Of a stretch of DNA of 64,000 bases, positions 9,666-19,276 are shown one piece after another. This DNA is from Caryophanales bacterium. Its GTDB lineage: Bacteria; Bacillota; Bacilli; CAJFEE01. Location of the stretch: positions 124,001 through 188,000 of the forward strand of contig JAQSYP010000004.1 of the NCBI GenBank assembly GCA_029256085.1, written 5' to 3'. The notes under the pieces are model-generated. The model was not told where the DNA came from. It was given only the letters and a program-made list of their open reading frames with translations, and searched no databases. The first letter of the stretch is position 1, and each line of letters begins with the position of its first letter. Position numbers and translations under genes: made by a program.

Positions 9666-10628
9666 ATGAAATTACAATCAATTTTATTTTCTGTTAATAG
9701 AGAAATATCAAAAATAGAATCAATTCTAAGCAAATCTTTAACGACAAAGCAAAAAGTTTTGCATAACGCCTCCTTGAAACTCTTGAAGTCAGGAGGGAAA
9801 AGGATACGTCCTGTATTAGTAATTATTGCGGGGAAATTTGGTAAAACAAAAAATGACAATATACTAAATGTAGCAGCCACTTTAGAATTAATTCATATGG
9901 CCTCTCTTGTTCATGACGATGTTATTGACGAATCATTAACTAGGCGGAATAGTCCTACAGTATATGCTGAGCATGGGGCATCAATGTCAATGTATGCTGG
10001 TGATTTTATTTTTGCAAAAGCACTTAAGTTAATGTGTAACATTAATAATATAAAGGCCCACCAATTATTATCTAATACAATTACACAATTATGCCTAGGA
10101 GAAGTTGACCAAATTAGAGATAAGTATAATTTTAATCAGAATTTTAGAAACTATTTGAGGCGAATTAATAGGAAAACTGCGATATTAATATCAACAAGCT
10201 GTGAATTAGGTGGAATTGTTTCTGAAGCCGATCCCAAAATACAGCAAAATCTAAAGTATTTTGGATACTATTTAGGAATGTCTTATCAAATTATTGATGA
10301 TATATTAGATTTTACTTCAGATGAAAAAACTTTAGGAAAACCAGCTGGAGGAGATTTACTACAAGGAAATGTAACGCTGCCTGTTTTATTTGCATTAAGA
10401 GATAATGTACTTGGTGAAAAAATACGCAAAGTTAATTCAGACATGTCCAAAGGTGATTTAGAAGAAATTCTTGTAGAAATCAAAAAAAGCGGTGCTATAG
10501 AATATTCTCAAGAAATTAGTGACCGATATTTGCAATTAGCTTTAAATAAATTAGAGTCTTTACCTCCAAACTCTGCTAAAGAGGCATTTAATACAATTGC
10601 TATGAAATTAGCTAATAGAAAAACATAA
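9666..10628 (+). CDS. hepT: Heptaprenyl diphosphate synthase component 2 (catalytic prenyltransferase)
   Basis: This is the catalytic subunit of the trans-polyprenyl synthase. Both aspartate-rich motifs are present: LVHDDVIDE near residue 80 and IIDDILDF near 210. GGKRIRPVLVII and KPAGGDLLQGNVTLP are further family motifs. I choose ATG 9666 because GGTGA lies about five bases upstream and the protein then begins MKLQSIL; ATG 9654 is an alternative. The length is 320 residues. The gene ends with a terminator that closes the menaquinone side-chain operon. Confidence 0.96.
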   Translation: MKLQSILFSVNREISKIESILSKSLTTKQKVLHNASLKLLKSGGKRIRPVLVIIAGKFGKTKNDNILNVAATLELIHMASLVHDDVIDESLTRRNSPTVYAEHGASMSMYAGDFIFAKALKLMCNINNIKAHQLLSNTITQLCLGEVDQIRDKYNFNQNFRNYLRRINRKTAILISTSCELGGIVSEADPKIQQNLKYFGYYLGMSYQIIDDILDFTSDEKTLGKPAGGDLLQGNVTLPVLFALRDNVLGEKIRKVNSDMSKGDLEEILVEIKKSGAIEYSQEISDRYLQLALNKLESLPPNSAKEAFNTIAMKLANRKT

Positions 10629-10632
10629 GTTT

Positions 10633-10664
10633 GTCCACTATTATTATAAGAGTGGACTTTTTTA
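10633..10664 (+). terminator. Rho-independent terminator after hepT
   Basis: The stem GTCCACT / AGTGGAC with a loop of about 11 bases is followed by a T run. Confidence 0.85.
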
Positions 10665-10680
10665 TTTATTCTGAAAATAT

Positions 10681-10709
10681 TTGCTAAGAACAGTAAATAA
10701 TGATACTAT
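10681..10709 (+). promoter_or_regulatory. ndk: Candidate sigma-A promoter of ndk
   Basis: TTGCTA, 17 bases, TACTAT, about 40 bases before the ndk start and just after the hepT terminator. Confidence 0.45.
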
Positions 10710-10749
10710 ATCTTTGGAATAAATTGGATTTTAAACTTTGGAGGTTACA

Positions 10750-11196
10750 ATGGAACGTACTTTTATTATGATTAAGCCCGATGGGGTTCAAAGAAATTTA
10801 ATTGGTGAAATAGTTTCTAGATTTGAAAACAAAGGATTTCAACTTGTTGGCTCGAAGTTAATGCTAGTTAGTAGTCAATTGGCAGAGCAACATTATGCTG
10901 AACATAGAGAAAGACCTTTTTTTGGTGAGTTAGTTAGCTTTATTACTTCAGGCCCTGTTTTCGCAATGGTTTGGGAAGGCGAAAATGTGATCGCAACATC
11001 TCGTTTAATGATGGGTGCTACTAACCCTAAAGAATCTACACCTGGTTCAATTAGAGGTGACTTTGCTTCAACAGTAGGAAAAAATGTTGTTCACGGTTCA
11101 GATTCACCAGAGAGTGCTGCTAGAGAAATTTCTTTGTGGTTTAGAGAAGAAGAAGTTTTAAATTATAGTAAGGTTATTAATGAGTGGACTTTATAA
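10750..11196 (+). CDS. ndk: Nucleoside-diphosphate kinase
   Basis: Ndk balances nucleoside triphosphate pools by a ping-pong phosphotransfer. The active-site histidine lies in [18 protein letters not shown] near residue 115, and the start [21 protein letters not shown] is typical. The length is 148 residues. I choose ATG 10750, which follows GGAGGTTACA; an in-frame TTG at 10738 lies before the ribosome binding site. It has its own promoter and terminator, so it is probably monocistronic. It occupies the usual place between hepT and cheR. Confidence 0.98.
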   Translation: MERTFIMIKPDGVQRNLIGEIVSRFENKGFQLVGSKLMLVSSQLAEQHYAEHRERPFFGELVSFITSGPVFAMVWEGENVIATSRLMMGATNPKESTPGSIRGDFASTVGKNVVHGSDSPESAAREISLWFREEEVLNYSKVINEWTL

Positions 11197-11209
11197 TAAA
11201 TATCAATTA

Positions 11210-11240
11210 AAATACTAGCAAATTTTTGCTAGTATTTTTT
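11210..11240 (+). terminator. Rho-independent terminator after ndk
   Basis: The stem AATACTAGCA / TGCTAGTATT is followed by TTTT. Confidence 0.88.
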
Positions 11241-11299
11241 ATGTAAAAGGAAGTATAAATCTTTCCCTTGAAAGAAAAGTATAAATTTCTAATTAATTA

Positions 11300-11430
11300 C
11301 CCTCGCTGAAACTGCTCGCTTCCGCGGGCACGGCCTCAACTAATTTTTGCAAGTTTTTTAGAAAACTTGCAAAAATGGATTTTCGGCTCGTGCTGTTCCC
11401 GCTGGAGTCTTGCAGTTTCCTGCTTCGTGT
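11300..11430. repeat. Intergenic palindromic repeat, family B (copy B1)
   Basis: This GC-richer element lies in the ndk-cheR gap (11241-11603), which holds no gene. Outer arms GAAACTGC (11308-11315) and GCAGTTTC (11412-11419) are inverted. Between them lies a second perfect hairpin with arms TTTTTGCAAGTTT / AAACTTGCAAAAA near 11344-11375. The phrases GCTTCCGCGGGCACGG and CCCGCTGGAGTC resemble those of the other B copies (43.7, 55.8 and 60.1 kb). Confidence 0.65.
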
Positions 11431-11454
11431 AATAGTTAAATATTTCCTTTTTAA

Positions 11455-11476
11455 AGGACTTGGCAAAGCCAAGTTT
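11455..11476. repeat. Short palindrome, family C (copy C1)
   Basis: This element centres on ACTTGGCAAAGCCAAGT and lies 24 bases past the end of the B1 repeat. The 22-base stretch is identical, in reverse complement, to 50276-50297. A related imperfect version forms the terminator after nth. Confidence 0.6.
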
Positions 11477-11531
11477 ATATTATCCTGTAAAAATTTTTAG
11501 AATATTCTTTTAAAACTTTTTAGTATATATA

Positions 11532-11560
11532 TTGAATAATTTACAATAGTTAAATATTAT
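11532..11560 (+). promoter_or_regulatory. cheR: Candidate sigma-A promoter of cheR
   Basis: TTGAAT, 17 bases, TATTAT, about 44 bases before the cheR start. Confidence 0.5.
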
Positions 11561-11603
11561 TAAAACATAGGTACTATTGACATTAGGTTTAAGGGGATAA
11601 TTA

Positions 11604-12380
11604 ATGAAAACTGATTATGAATTATTTACTCAAAATATTAAAAATAAAAGTGGAATTGATTTAGGCCTTTATAAAGAATCACAAATGAAAAGACGATTAA
11701 TCTCTTTATATGAAAAAAGGGGATTCTCAAATTTTGAAGACTACTTTAGAGCAATTGATAATGATATGGAGTTATTCTATGAATTCCTTGATAGAATGAC
11801 GATAAATGTTTCTGAATTTTATAGAAATGCAAAAAGATGGGATGTATTAGATAAACAGATTTTACCTGAACTTATTTCAAAGAATAAAAACCTTAAAATA
11901 TGGTCAGCTGCATGCTCAACTGGTGAAGAACCATTCACGTTAGCTATGGTAATCGCGAAGCATCTCCCACTTGATAAAGTTAAAATTATTGCTACAGATA
12001 TAGATGAAAATGTAATTAGAAAAGCTAAAGCAGGAATTTATTCAGATAGAGCAATTGGTGAGTTGCCAAACGAACTGAAGAATAAATATTTTACTAAGGA
12101 TAACAATTACTATAAATTAAATGATGATATAAAGAGAACAATAATCTTTAAGAAGCATAATTTACTAGCTGACCCATATGAAAATGATTTTGACTTAATT
12201 ATTTGTAGGAATGTATTAATTTATTTTACCGAGGAAGCGAAGGATGCTATATATAATAAATTTAGTAAGTCGCTTAAAAAAGATGGGATTTTGTTCGTTG
12301 GTAGTACAGAACAAATTTTCAATCCTAGTAGCTACAATTTTTCTACTATTGAGTCATTTTTCTATAAAAAGAATAAATAA
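11604..12380 (+). CDS. cheR: Chemotaxis protein methyltransferase CheR
   Basis: CheR methylates glutamates of chemoreceptors with S-adenosylmethionine and so drives adaptation in chemotaxis. An N-terminal helical domain (residues about 1-70) includes MTINVSEFYRNAKRW. The methyltransferase domain has WSAACSTGEEPFTLAMV near residue 99 and DLIICRNVLIYF. The length, 258 residues, is close to the 256 of B. subtilis. ATG follows AAGGGGATAATTA. It stands between ndk and aroC as in B. subtilis, with its own promoter and terminator. Its presence suggests the organism is motile. Confidence 0.96.
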   Translation: MKTDYELFTQNIKNKSGIDLGLYKESQMKRRLISLYEKRGFSNFEDYFRAIDNDMELFYEFLDRMTINVSEFYRNAKRWDVLDKQILPELISKNKNLKIWSAACSTGEEPFTLAMVIAKHLPLDKVKIIATDIDENVIRKAKAGIYSDRAIGELPNELKNKYFTKDNNYYKLNDDIKRTIIFKKHNLLADPYENDFDLIICRNVLIYFTEEAKDAIYNKFSKSLKKDGILFVGSTEQIFNPSSYNFSTIESFFYKKNK

Positions 12381-12387
12381 CATGTCA

Positions 12388-12428
12388 GCTAGTGCATGGC
12401 CTTTACGCTTAGCACTAGCTTGTTTTTT
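12388..12428 (+). terminator. Rho-independent terminator after cheR
   Basis: The stem AGCTAGTGC / GCACTAGCT with a loop of about 15 bases is followed by TGTTTTTT. It separates cheR from the aro genes. Confidence 0.85.
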
Positions 12429-12457
12429 AATAATAAAATTAGAAAAAAGGTGATACT

Positions 12458-13624
12458 ATGAGATATTTAACTTCTGGAGAGTCGCACGGACCACAGTTAA
12501 CTGCAATTTTAGAAGGAGTTCCTGCTAACCTAGAAATCAGTATTGAGAGAATTAATTATGAATTATTCAGACGACAACAAGGTTATGGCCGTGGTGGTAG
12601 AATGAAAATTGAAACTGACACTGCAGAAATTTTAAGTGGCGTTAGAAATAACTTCACTTTAGGGTCACCTATTTGCCTTGCAATTAAGAATGCAGACTTT
12701 AAGAATTGGTACAAAATCATGTCACCAACTCTCCATGACGAAGTTGAAGAGAAAAGAGTAGTAACGAAGCCTAGACCGGGTCATGCTGATTTAGTTGGTG
12801 GTATTAAATACAACCATAGGGACTTACGAAATGTTCTTGAAAGATCATCTGCTAGAGAAACTGCTATTAGAGTGGCAGTCGGTAGTATTGCAAAGCAACT
12901 ATTAGAAAAACTAGAAATTAAAATTGCTTCTCACGTAATTAACATCGGTGGGGTTACTGCCCCAAATAATTATAATTTTAGTTCTATTGATGAGTTTGTT
13001 AAGAAGTGCGAGGAGTCACCTGTTCGCTGTTTTGATAAAAAAACTGAAGAAGAGATGATAGAAAAAATAGATCAAGCAAAGAAAAATGGTGACACTCTAG
13101 GTGGGACTGTTGAAGTAATAGTTGAGAATGTACCTGCTGGTTTAGGATCATATGTACACTACGATAAAAAATTAGATGGAAAACTTGCAGCGGCAATTAT
13201 GAGTATTAATGCCTTTAAAGGTGTGGAGATTGGATTAGGTTTTGAATGTGCAAATCTTCCTGGTAGTGAAGTTCAAGACGAAATTTCATGGTCTGAAGAA
13301 AAAGGTTTCTTCCGTCTTACAAATAATCTAGGAGGGTTTGAAGGTGGAATGACCAATGGAATGCCAATAGTTGTTCGAGGTGTAATGAAACCAATTCCTA
13401 CACTATATAAACCGTTAAATAGCATTGATATAAATACAAAAGAGAAATTTCAAGCAACTGTGGAAAGGTCAGATGCATGTGCTGTACCAGCAGCTGCTGT
13501 TATAGCAGAAAATGTTGTTGCGTTTGAAATAGCAAAAATTATTTTAGATACTTTCGAAAATAGTTCATTTGATAAATTAATCACAAATGTTAAAAATTAT
13601 AGAAATAACGTGGTGAAGTTTTGA
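12458..13624 (+). CDS. aroC: Chorismate synthase
   Basis: AroC removes phosphate from EPSP to form chorismate, the branch point to aromatic amino acids, folate and menaquinone; it needs reduced FMN. Signatures are GESHGPQL near residue 7, [11 protein letters not shown] near 46, RPGHADLVG and the C-terminal [15 protein letters not shown]. The length is 388 residues. ATG follows AAAAAAGGTGATACT. The next gene begins on the last base of its stop codon, so aroC, aroB and aroA form a tight cluster. Confidence 0.98.
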   Translation: MRYLTSGESHGPQLTAILEGVPANLEISIERINYELFRRQQGYGRGGRMKIETDTAEILSGVRNNFTLGSPICLAIKNADFKNWYKIMSPTLHDEVEEKRVVTKPRPGHADLVGGIKYNHRDLRNVLERSSARETAIRVAVGSIAKQLLEKLEIKIASHVINIGGVTAPNNYNFSSIDEFVKKCEESPVRCFDKKTEEEMIEKIDQAKKNGDTLGGTVEVIVENVPAGLGSYVHYDKKLDGKLAAAIMSINAFKGVEIGLGFECANLPGSEVQDEISWSEEKGFFRLTNNLGGFEGGMTNGMPIVVRGVMKPIPTLYKPLNSIDINTKEKFQATVERSDACAVPAAAVIAENVVAFEIAKIILDTFENSSFDKLITNVKNYRNNVVKF

Positions 13625-14706
13625 TGAATGAAATTTTAGTTACGACTAAACAAAATACATATAAGGTAGTCATTCAGAAAGACTGGGATAAATTAATGCA
13701 TTATCTTATTAACGTATTAAGTCCTAAAAAAAAAATCCTAGTAATTACTGATAGTAATGTTGGAAAACTGTATCTTGAAGAAGTGCAATCCATTTTAGAG
13801 AAACAATATCAAGTTTCTACCTATATAGTACCATCCGGAGAGAAAACAAAGAGTATAGATATGTATAACTCTTGTATTACTGAAGCAATAAAATTTAAAT
13901 TAGATAGAGAATCGGCTGTAATTGCACTTGGCGGTGGAGTAGTAGGTGACTTAGCTGGATTCGTAGCTGCTACCTACATGAGGGGGATTAAATTTGTTCA
14001 ACTACCAACAACTTTATTAGCTCATGACAGTTCAGTAGGTGGTAAAGTTGCTATTAATCATCCACTTGGAAAAAATCTTATTGGTAGTTTCCATCAACCA
14101 TCTCTCGTGTATTACAATATTTCAAGTTTAAATACGTTAGACGAACAAGAAATTCGCTCAGGTTATGCTGAGCTAGTTAAACATGCGATAATAGCTGATT
14201 CCGAATTATTTTGGTATTTAATGCAAAATAATTTAGATATAAAGTATATGCTAACCAACAGTAATATAAGTGAGTATTTGTTTAAAGCCATAAGTATTAA
14301 AAAGTATATTGTCGAGCATGATGAAAGGGAGTCTAATATTCGAGCGTACTTGAATCTTGGACATACATTAGGTCATGCGATAGAAGCATCAAGTGATTTT
14401 GGAAAACTTACTCATGGTGAGGCAGTTGCTATAGGTATTTTATTCGCATTTCAACTTTCAAATAATAAATTAGGTAATAACCTTCCTATTGTAGAACTAA
14501 TTAACCATTTCAAGTTACTTAATTACCCTATAACACTTCAACATTTTGATGTGAATAAATTAGTTGGCTATATGTTAATTGACAAAAAAAATACAAACGA
14601 TAAAATTACGTTTGCATTACCAACAAAAATAGGTGAAATGACTTTATCGAGTTTTGATATAAATGAAATAGTGGCTGAATTAATTAAATTTAAAACTTCT
14701 TTTTAG
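13624..14706 (+). CDS. aroB: 3-dehydroquinate synthase
   Basis: AroB cyclises DAHP to 3-dehydroquinate using NAD and a metal ion. Visible motifs are GGGVVGDLAGFVAATYMRG near residue 100 and LPTTLLAHDSSVGGKVAIN near 127, and the metal-ligand region LNLGHTLGHAIE. The length is 360 residues. I choose ATG 13624, which overlaps the aroC stop (TGATG); a TTG three bases earlier is possible but less likely. It is coupled to aroC and lies 11 bases before aroA. Confidence 0.97.
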   Translation: MNEILVTTKQNTYKVVIQKDWDKLMHYLINVLSPKKKILVITDSNVGKLYLEEVQSILEKQYQVSTYIVPSGEKTKSIDMYNSCITEAIKFKLDRESAVIALGGGVVGDLAGFVAATYMRGIKFVQLPTTLLAHDSSVGGKVAINHPLGKNLIGSFHQPSLVYYNISSLNTLDEQEIRSGYAELVKHAIIADSELFWYLMQNNLDIKYMLTNSNISEYLFKAISIKKYIVEHDERESNIRAYLNLGHTLGHAIEASSDFGKLTHGEAVAIGILFAFQLSNNKLGNNLPIVELINHFKLLNYPITLQHFDVNKLVGYMLIDKKNTNDKITFALPTKIGEMTLSSFDINEIVAELIKFKTSF

Positions 14707-14717
14707 GTGGGGAATAT

Positions 14718-16007
14718 ATGACAGATATTAACCTAGTAAAACTTTCAAGTAATTTAAAAGGTGAAATAACTATTCCAGGGGACAAGTCTATTTCACACCG
14801 ATCTATTATTTTTGGCTCTATTGCGGAAGGACAAACAATAGTTGAAAATTTTCTAACAGGTGAAGATTGTTTAAGTACTATTTATTGCTTTAAATTGTTA
14901 GGAGTTAAGATTGATGTAGTTGATGATAAAATACATATAAATGGTAAAGGTATTTCAAGCCTATTAGAACCGCATGAAGTTCTTGATGTAGGTAATTCAG
15001 GTACAACTTTAAGGTTAATGTCTGGACTTTTATCTGCACAAAATTTTCATACTGTTTTTACTGGTGATGATTCAATAAAAAAAAGACCCATGAAGAGGGT
15101 AGTTACACCTCTTAAAATGATGGGAGCAAGAATTCTTGGAAGAAATAATGGTGACAATACACCGATAAGTATCGAAGGAACTGAGTTAAGTGGTATACGT
15201 TATGAGATGCCTATTGCAAGTGCGCAAGTTAAATCAGCAATTATTTTAGCTGGAATTCAAGCCAATGGAAATACAGAAATATTGGAAGAGTATAAAACTA
15301 GAGACCATACTGAAAGAATGTTAAAGGCTTTTGGTGGAAATATTACTATCACAGAAAATTCGATTTTAGTAAAGAAATCTAGCAAATTGGTTGGCCAAAG
15401 TGTTTATGTGCCAGGGGATATCTCCTCAGCTGCATTTTTTATGGTCGCAGCAACACTTGTGAAAGATAGTAGAGTCAAATTATTAAAGGTTGGAATGAAT
15501 CCTACGCGAACAGGTATTATAGATGTTTTAGAAAACATGGGTGCAAAAATCTCATATGAAAATGTCTTTGAAGAGGCATTTGAACCTTTTTCTGATATAG
15601 TGGTTGAGTCGGGGAATTTAATTGCATCAGAATTAGATGGTTCAATCATTCCTAGACTTATTGATGAAATTCCAATCATAGCTCTAGCAGCAACTCAAGC
15701 TATTGGAACTACAATTATTAAAGGTGCTGAAGAATTAAAAGTAAAAGAAACTAATAGAATTGATACTGTGGTTACACAACTAAAGCTGTTAGGGGCTAAT
15801 ATCGAGGCAACTTCAGACGGAATGGTAATTACAGGTCCCACACAGCTAAAAGGGAATGTTGTTGATTCTAACGGCGATCATCGTATAGGGATGATGCTAG
15901 TGGTTGCATCACTTATAGCAGAAGGAACTACTACTATTAAGAATATTGATGCAATTAATGTATCTTATCCTAATTTTTTTAAACATTTAGAAAAACTTAC
16001 TCATTAG
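14718..16007 (+). CDS. aroA: 3-phosphoshikimate 1-carboxyvinyltransferase (EPSP synthase)
   Basis: AroA joins shikimate 3-phosphate and phosphoenolpyruvate to give EPSP. The phosphate-binding GDKSISHRSIIFGS is near residue 21, GNSGTTLRLMSGLLSAQ near 95, and the C-terminal part has LIDEIPIIALAATQA and KVKETNRIDTV. The length is 429 residues, normal for this class II-like Bacillus enzyme (named aroE in B. subtilis). ATG follows GGTGGGGAATAT. In B. subtilis, aroH, trp, hisC and tyrA lie between aroB and this gene; here they are absent. Confidence 0.98.
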   Translation: MTDINLVKLSSNLKGEITIPGDKSISHRSIIFGSIAEGQTIVENFLTGEDCLSTIYCFKLLGVKIDVVDDKIHINGKGISSLLEPHEVLDVGNSGTTLRLMSGLLSAQNFHTVFTGDDSIKKRPMKRVVTPLKMMGARILGRNNGDNTPISIEGTELSGIRYEMPIASAQVKSAIILAGIQANGNTEILEEYKTRDHTERMLKAFGGNITITENSILVKKSSKLVGQSVYVPGDISSAAFFMVAATLVKDSRVKLLKVGMNPTRTGIIDVLENMGAKISYENVFEEAFEPFSDIVVESGNLIASELDGSIIPRLIDEIPIIALAATQAIGTTIIKGAEELKVKETNRIDTVVTQLKLLGANIEATSDGMVITGPTQLKGNVVDSNGDHRIGMMLVVASLIAEGTTTIKNIDAINVSYPNFFKHLEKLTH

Positions 16008-16026
16008 ATAAATTAAGAGGTGCTAT

Positions 16027-17286
16027 GTGAAGGAAATTAATAAAATACTCACTATGATAGAAGATGGAAACATAGAAGAGGCTCTTAGGGAGCTAAATAT
16101 CTTAGAGAAAAATTCTACAGATGATATTAAATATGAAATAGGGGATCTATATTACAGTTTAGGTCTTATAACTGATGCGAAAAGAGTATTTGAATATTTA
16201 CATGATATTTATGAGGAAGAGACCTCAATAAATATTATTTTATCAGAGATTTATTTTGAAGAAGGATTTGATGAAGAAGCACTAAACTTATTACTAGAAA
16301 TTGATAAAGGTAGTGAAGACTATATTGCGAGTTTATTAATACTTGCTGATTATTATCAATCAATTGGCATCGATGAAGTAGCAGAACAAAAGTTACTAGA
16401 AGCTTATGAACTTGCAAAAGATGAACCAGTAGTTATTTATTCAGTAGCAGAATTTTATAATTATACTGGAGACTTCAATTTAGCTATTGATTTTTATAAT
16501 AAAGCAATAAAATTCGACTTTGAAGTGTCAAAAGACAAATTATTAAAAAAGCTGGCATATTGCTACTTATATATTGGAGAAACTAACTTAGCAAAAGAAT
16601 CATATGAACTAGTCAAGGCTAGTACGGAAAAAGATGAAAAATATTGGTTTCACTTAGGAATTTGCTTCTATGAATTAGATAGATTTGAAAATGCAATTAC
16701 CAATTTTCGTTCGAGTTTAGAAATTAATAATAACGATCCTCAAGTTTATATATACATATCACAGTGCTATTTGGCTTTAAATGATGTCACTTCTGCTATA
16801 GATATACTTCAAAATGGTTTAATAAATATACCTGACAATGAAGGAATTAGGGCTAATCTAGTCAAAGTATTTATTAATAACAATTTTATTAAAGAAGCTA
16901 AAAAGGAAATTCTTAAATGGCTTGAATTTGATGAAGACCACTTAGAAGCTTTGTCCCTATTAATCAGAATTTATGAGTTAGAAGAGGATTATGAAAAGAT
17001 TATTGAACTAATAGAGAATAAATTAGAGCAAGGAAATGAAATCCAAGATTTTTACTGGAGCGCTGCTCATGCATTTAATAAACTTGAAATGTTTGAAAAG
17101 GCATTAAATTATTATGATAAAGCATATAATTTCTTACAAGATGAATTTGAATTTTTAAAAGAATTCTCAATGTTTTTAATTGAAGAAGGACAAAGATCAA
17201 AAGCATATGAGATGTTAAAAAAGGCTAAAGTGTTAGATCCGTCTGACTATGAAATTGATCAGTTACTCCAAGATATTGAATTATAA
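16027..17286 (+). CDS. ypiA: Tetratricopeptide-repeat protein YpiA
   Basis: The 419-residue acidic protein is built of TPR-like helical repeats; clear units include IGDLYYSLGLITDAKRVFEY, YWFHLGICFYELDRFENAI and AAHAFNKLEMFEKALNYY. TPR domains mediate protein contacts; the partner is not evident. The start is GTG after AAGAGGTG, 20 bases after aroA. Position directly after aroA and before ypiB, and the length (423 in B. subtilis), support YpiA. It has no signal peptide and is presumably cytoplasmic. Confidence 0.88.
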   Translation: MKEINKILTMIEDGNIEEALRELNILEKNSTDDIKYEIGDLYYSLGLITDAKRVFEYLHDIYEEETSINIILSEIYFEEGFDEEALNLLLEIDKGSEDYIASLLILADYYQSIGIDEVAEQKLLEAYELAKDEPVVIYSVAEFYNYTGDFNLAIDFYNKAIKFDFEVSKDKLLKKLAYCYLYIGETNLAKESYELVKASTEKDEKYWFHLGICFYELDRFENAITNFRSSLEINNNDPQVYIYISQCYLALNDVTSAIDILQNGLINIPDNEGIRANLVKVFINNNFIKEAKKEILKWLEFDEDHLEALSLLIRIYELEEDYEKIIELIENKLEQGNEIQDFYWSAAHAFNKLEMFEKALNYYDKAYNFLQDEFEFLKEFSMFLIEEGQRSKAYEMLKKAKVLDPSDYEIDQLLQDIEL

Positions 17287-17340
17287 GCTAAACCTCATCT
17301 TGAATTAGAATTGCACCGCAGTTCGAAGGGAGGGTTTTAA

Positions 17341-17877
17341 ATGAGTATTTCTGTATCAGTAACAGAAAAAAAGGATTTCATCAAGTGGTTTCTTAACCAT
17401 TATCAATTAAAAAGGCGTGAATGTGTTTGGATTTTAAATTATTTACTTAGTCATGATAATATTATGAGACATGTACATTTTGTTGATCAGGCACAATATT
17501 GCCCTAGAGCAGTAATAATGTCAACACATTGTGTTGATGAAGTACCGTTTAGATTCTACAAACAAAATGTAATGACAACCGATGCTGAAAAGGCTTTCCA
17601 TGATATTAGATTAAATCGCGACGAAGATATTTATGTTCAACTAATCTTTAAAGGAGCATTCCAAAATCCAAAATATGTTGCAGTTATTGAAGAAAATTCA
17701 TTCATTCCAAAGCATTTATTAATTAATGAACGGGATAAAATTTTAGCAGAAACTTTTATTAAACATATTTTGAGAAAAACACATAAGGAGAATCTTTTAA
17801 AGCAAATTGATGAAGCTTTAGATAACAACGATGAAATAGCTTTTAAATTACTAACACAGAAGCTCAAAAAATTATGA
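17341..17877 (+). CDS. ypiB: UPF0302/YpiB family protein
   Basis: The 178-residue protein starts [22 protein letters not shown] and contains [19 protein letters not shown] and CPRAVIMST, which match the YpiB (UPF0302) family of Bacillus. The C-terminal 40 residues form a small helical IDEAL-type segment ([16 protein letters not shown]). A strong GAAGGGAGGG site precedes the ATG. The function is unknown. It lies between ypiA and the qcr operon as in B. subtilis, but the ypiF gene usually found next is missing. Confidence 0.9.
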   Translation: MSISVSVTEKKDFIKWFLNHYQLKRRECVWILNYLLSHDNIMRHVHFVDQAQYCPRAVIMSTHCVDEVPFRFYKQNVMTTDAEKAFHDIRLNRDEDIYVQLIFKGAFQNPKYVAVIEENSFIPKHLLINERDKILAETFIKHILRKTHKENLLKQIDEALDNNDEIAFKLLTQKLKKL

Positions 17878-17902
17878 AAATAACAAACATACCCTTATCA
17901 TG

Positions 17903-17930
17903 TACCCTTGCATGAGCAAGGGTATTTTAC
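17903..17930 (+). terminator. Rho-independent terminator after ypiB
   Basis: The stem TACCCTTGC / GCAAGGGTA with a four-base loop is followed by TTTTA. Confidence 0.85.
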
Positions 17931-17980
17931 AGACAAGTAAAACAGTTAGAAAGTGTTCACACAATCATGACTTTGTTACA

Positions 17981-18009
17981 TTGACCAAGCCATAATTGTA
18001 TTTTAAGAT
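17981..18009 (+). promoter_or_regulatory. qcrA: Candidate sigma-A promoter of the qcr operon
   Basis: TTGACC, 17 bases, TAAGAT, about 48 bases before qcrA. The B. subtilis qcr operon is under sporulation and carbon control; I cannot identify such an operator here. Confidence 0.4.
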
Positions 18010-18056
18010 TATAATAGTTTAATTGTGTAATTAAATACCTTAAGGAGGGGTGCTCA

Positions 18057-18557
18057 ATGCCTGATAACGATAACAAGGTTACCCGTAGACAATTTTTAAA
18101 TTACACATTGATGGGTGTAGGTGGATTTATGGCTGCAGGTATGTTAACTCCAATGATAAGAGCTGCAATTGATCCAGTATTAAAAGTTAAAGAAGACAGC
18201 GGATTTATTCCAGTGGGAGACATAAAGGATTTGACTAATGAACCAAAGAGATTTGACTTTAAAGTAACGGTTCAGGATGCTTGGCATAAATCTGAAGAAA
18301 CAAATACTGCGTGGATTTATAAGGATAATGATAAAATTATTGCACACTCTCCTCAATGCAAACATTTAGGATGTGTAGTAAATTGGGCGGGAGACCCAAA
18401 TAAACCAAATCAATATTTTTGCCCATGTCATAATGGCTATTATGAGAAAGACGGCACTAATGTTCCAAACACGCCTCCAATTGCTCCACTAGATAGATTC
18501 GAAGTAGACGTTAAGGATGGCACGATATACTTAGGGAAAATTATTCCAGTAGCTTAA
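18057..18557 (+). CDS. qcrA: Menaquinol:cytochrome c reductase Rieske iron-sulfur subunit
   Basis: QcrA carries the Rieske [2Fe-2S] cluster that takes electrons from menaquinol. The cluster ligands are in CKHLGCVVNW (about residues 101-110) and CPCHNGYYEKDG (about 122-133). A twin-arginine motif RRQFLNY followed by a hydrophobic segment (residues 15-38) marks it as a Tat substrate that stays anchored in the membrane with its cluster outside, as is known for Bacillus QcrA. The length is 166 residues. ATG follows AAGGAGGGG. It is the first gene of qcrABC. Confidence 0.97.
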   Translation: MPDNDNKVTRRQFLNYTLMGVGGFMAAGMLTPMIRAAIDPVLKVKEDSGFIPVGDIKDLTNEPKRFDFKVTVQDAWHKSEETNTAWIYKDNDKIIAHSPQCKHLGCVVNWAGDPNKPNQYFCPCHNGYYEKDGTNVPNTPPIAPLDRFEVDVKDGTIYLGKIIPVA

Positions 18558-18569
18558 GGAGGGATATAA

Positions 18570-19244
18570 GTGCTAAAGAAATTATACGATTGGATAGATG
18601 AACGTTTAGAAGTAACACCTATGTGGAGAGATATAGCTGATCATGAAGTTCCTGAACATGTTAACCCAGCGCATCATTTTTCTGCATTCGTATATTGTTT
18701 TGGAGGTTTAACTTTCTTTATAATTTTAATTCAATTCCTATCAGGTATGTTTTTAACTTTGTACTATGTACCTGATATTGAAAATGCTTGGAAATCTGTT
18801 TACTATCTTCAAAATGAGGTTGCTTTTGGTAAGATAGTTCGTGCAATGCATCACTGGGGGGCAAGTTTAGCTCTAGTTATGATGTTTTTACATATGCTAC
18901 GTGTGTATTTTCAAGGAGCATATAAAAAGCCTAGAGAATTAAACTGGATTATAGGCGTTCTCCTTTTTATTATCATGTTAGCTTTTGGTTTTACGGGGTA
19001 CCTTTTACCTTGGGATATGAAAGCAGTAATGGCAACTAAAGTAGGATTACAAATAGCAGAGCAGTCACCACTTATTGGTGGAGTCTTAAAGACGTTATTA
19101 TCTGGAGATCCAACAATAATCGGCGCATTAACTCTTACAAGATTTTTTGCGATACACGTGTTCTTCTTACCAGCTGCTTTGATTGGATTATTAGTTTTAC
19201 ATTTTTATATGATACGAAAGCAAGGAATTTCTGGTCCACTATAA
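18570..19244 (+). CDS. qcrB: Menaquinol:cytochrome c reductase cytochrome b subunit
   Basis: QcrB is a b6-type cytochrome with four membrane helices that binds two b hemes plus a covalent heme. The helices lie roughly at residues 37-60, 85-108, 117-140 and 185-212. Heme-ligand histidines are seen in AMHHWGASLALVMMFLHMLR and in TRFFAIHVFFLP. The N-terminal YDWIDERLEVTPMWRDIADHEVP is typical for the Bacillus protein. The length, 224 residues, is normal. The start is GTG after AAGGAGGG, 12 bases after qcrA. Confidence 0.97.
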   Translation: MLKKLYDWIDERLEVTPMWRDIADHEVPEHVNPAHHFSAFVYCFGGLTFFIILIQFLSGMFLTLYYVPDIENAWKSVYYLQNEVAFGKIVRAMHHWGASLALVMMFLHMLRVYFQGAYKKPRELNWIIGVLLFIIMLAFGFTGYLLPWDMKAVMATKVGLQIAEQSPLIGGVLKTLLSGDPTIIGALTLTRFFAIHVFFLPAALIGLLVLHFYMIRKQGISGPL

Positions 19245-19276
19245 TTTAAGTGAACCTTACACGTAGGAGGGTTCGT

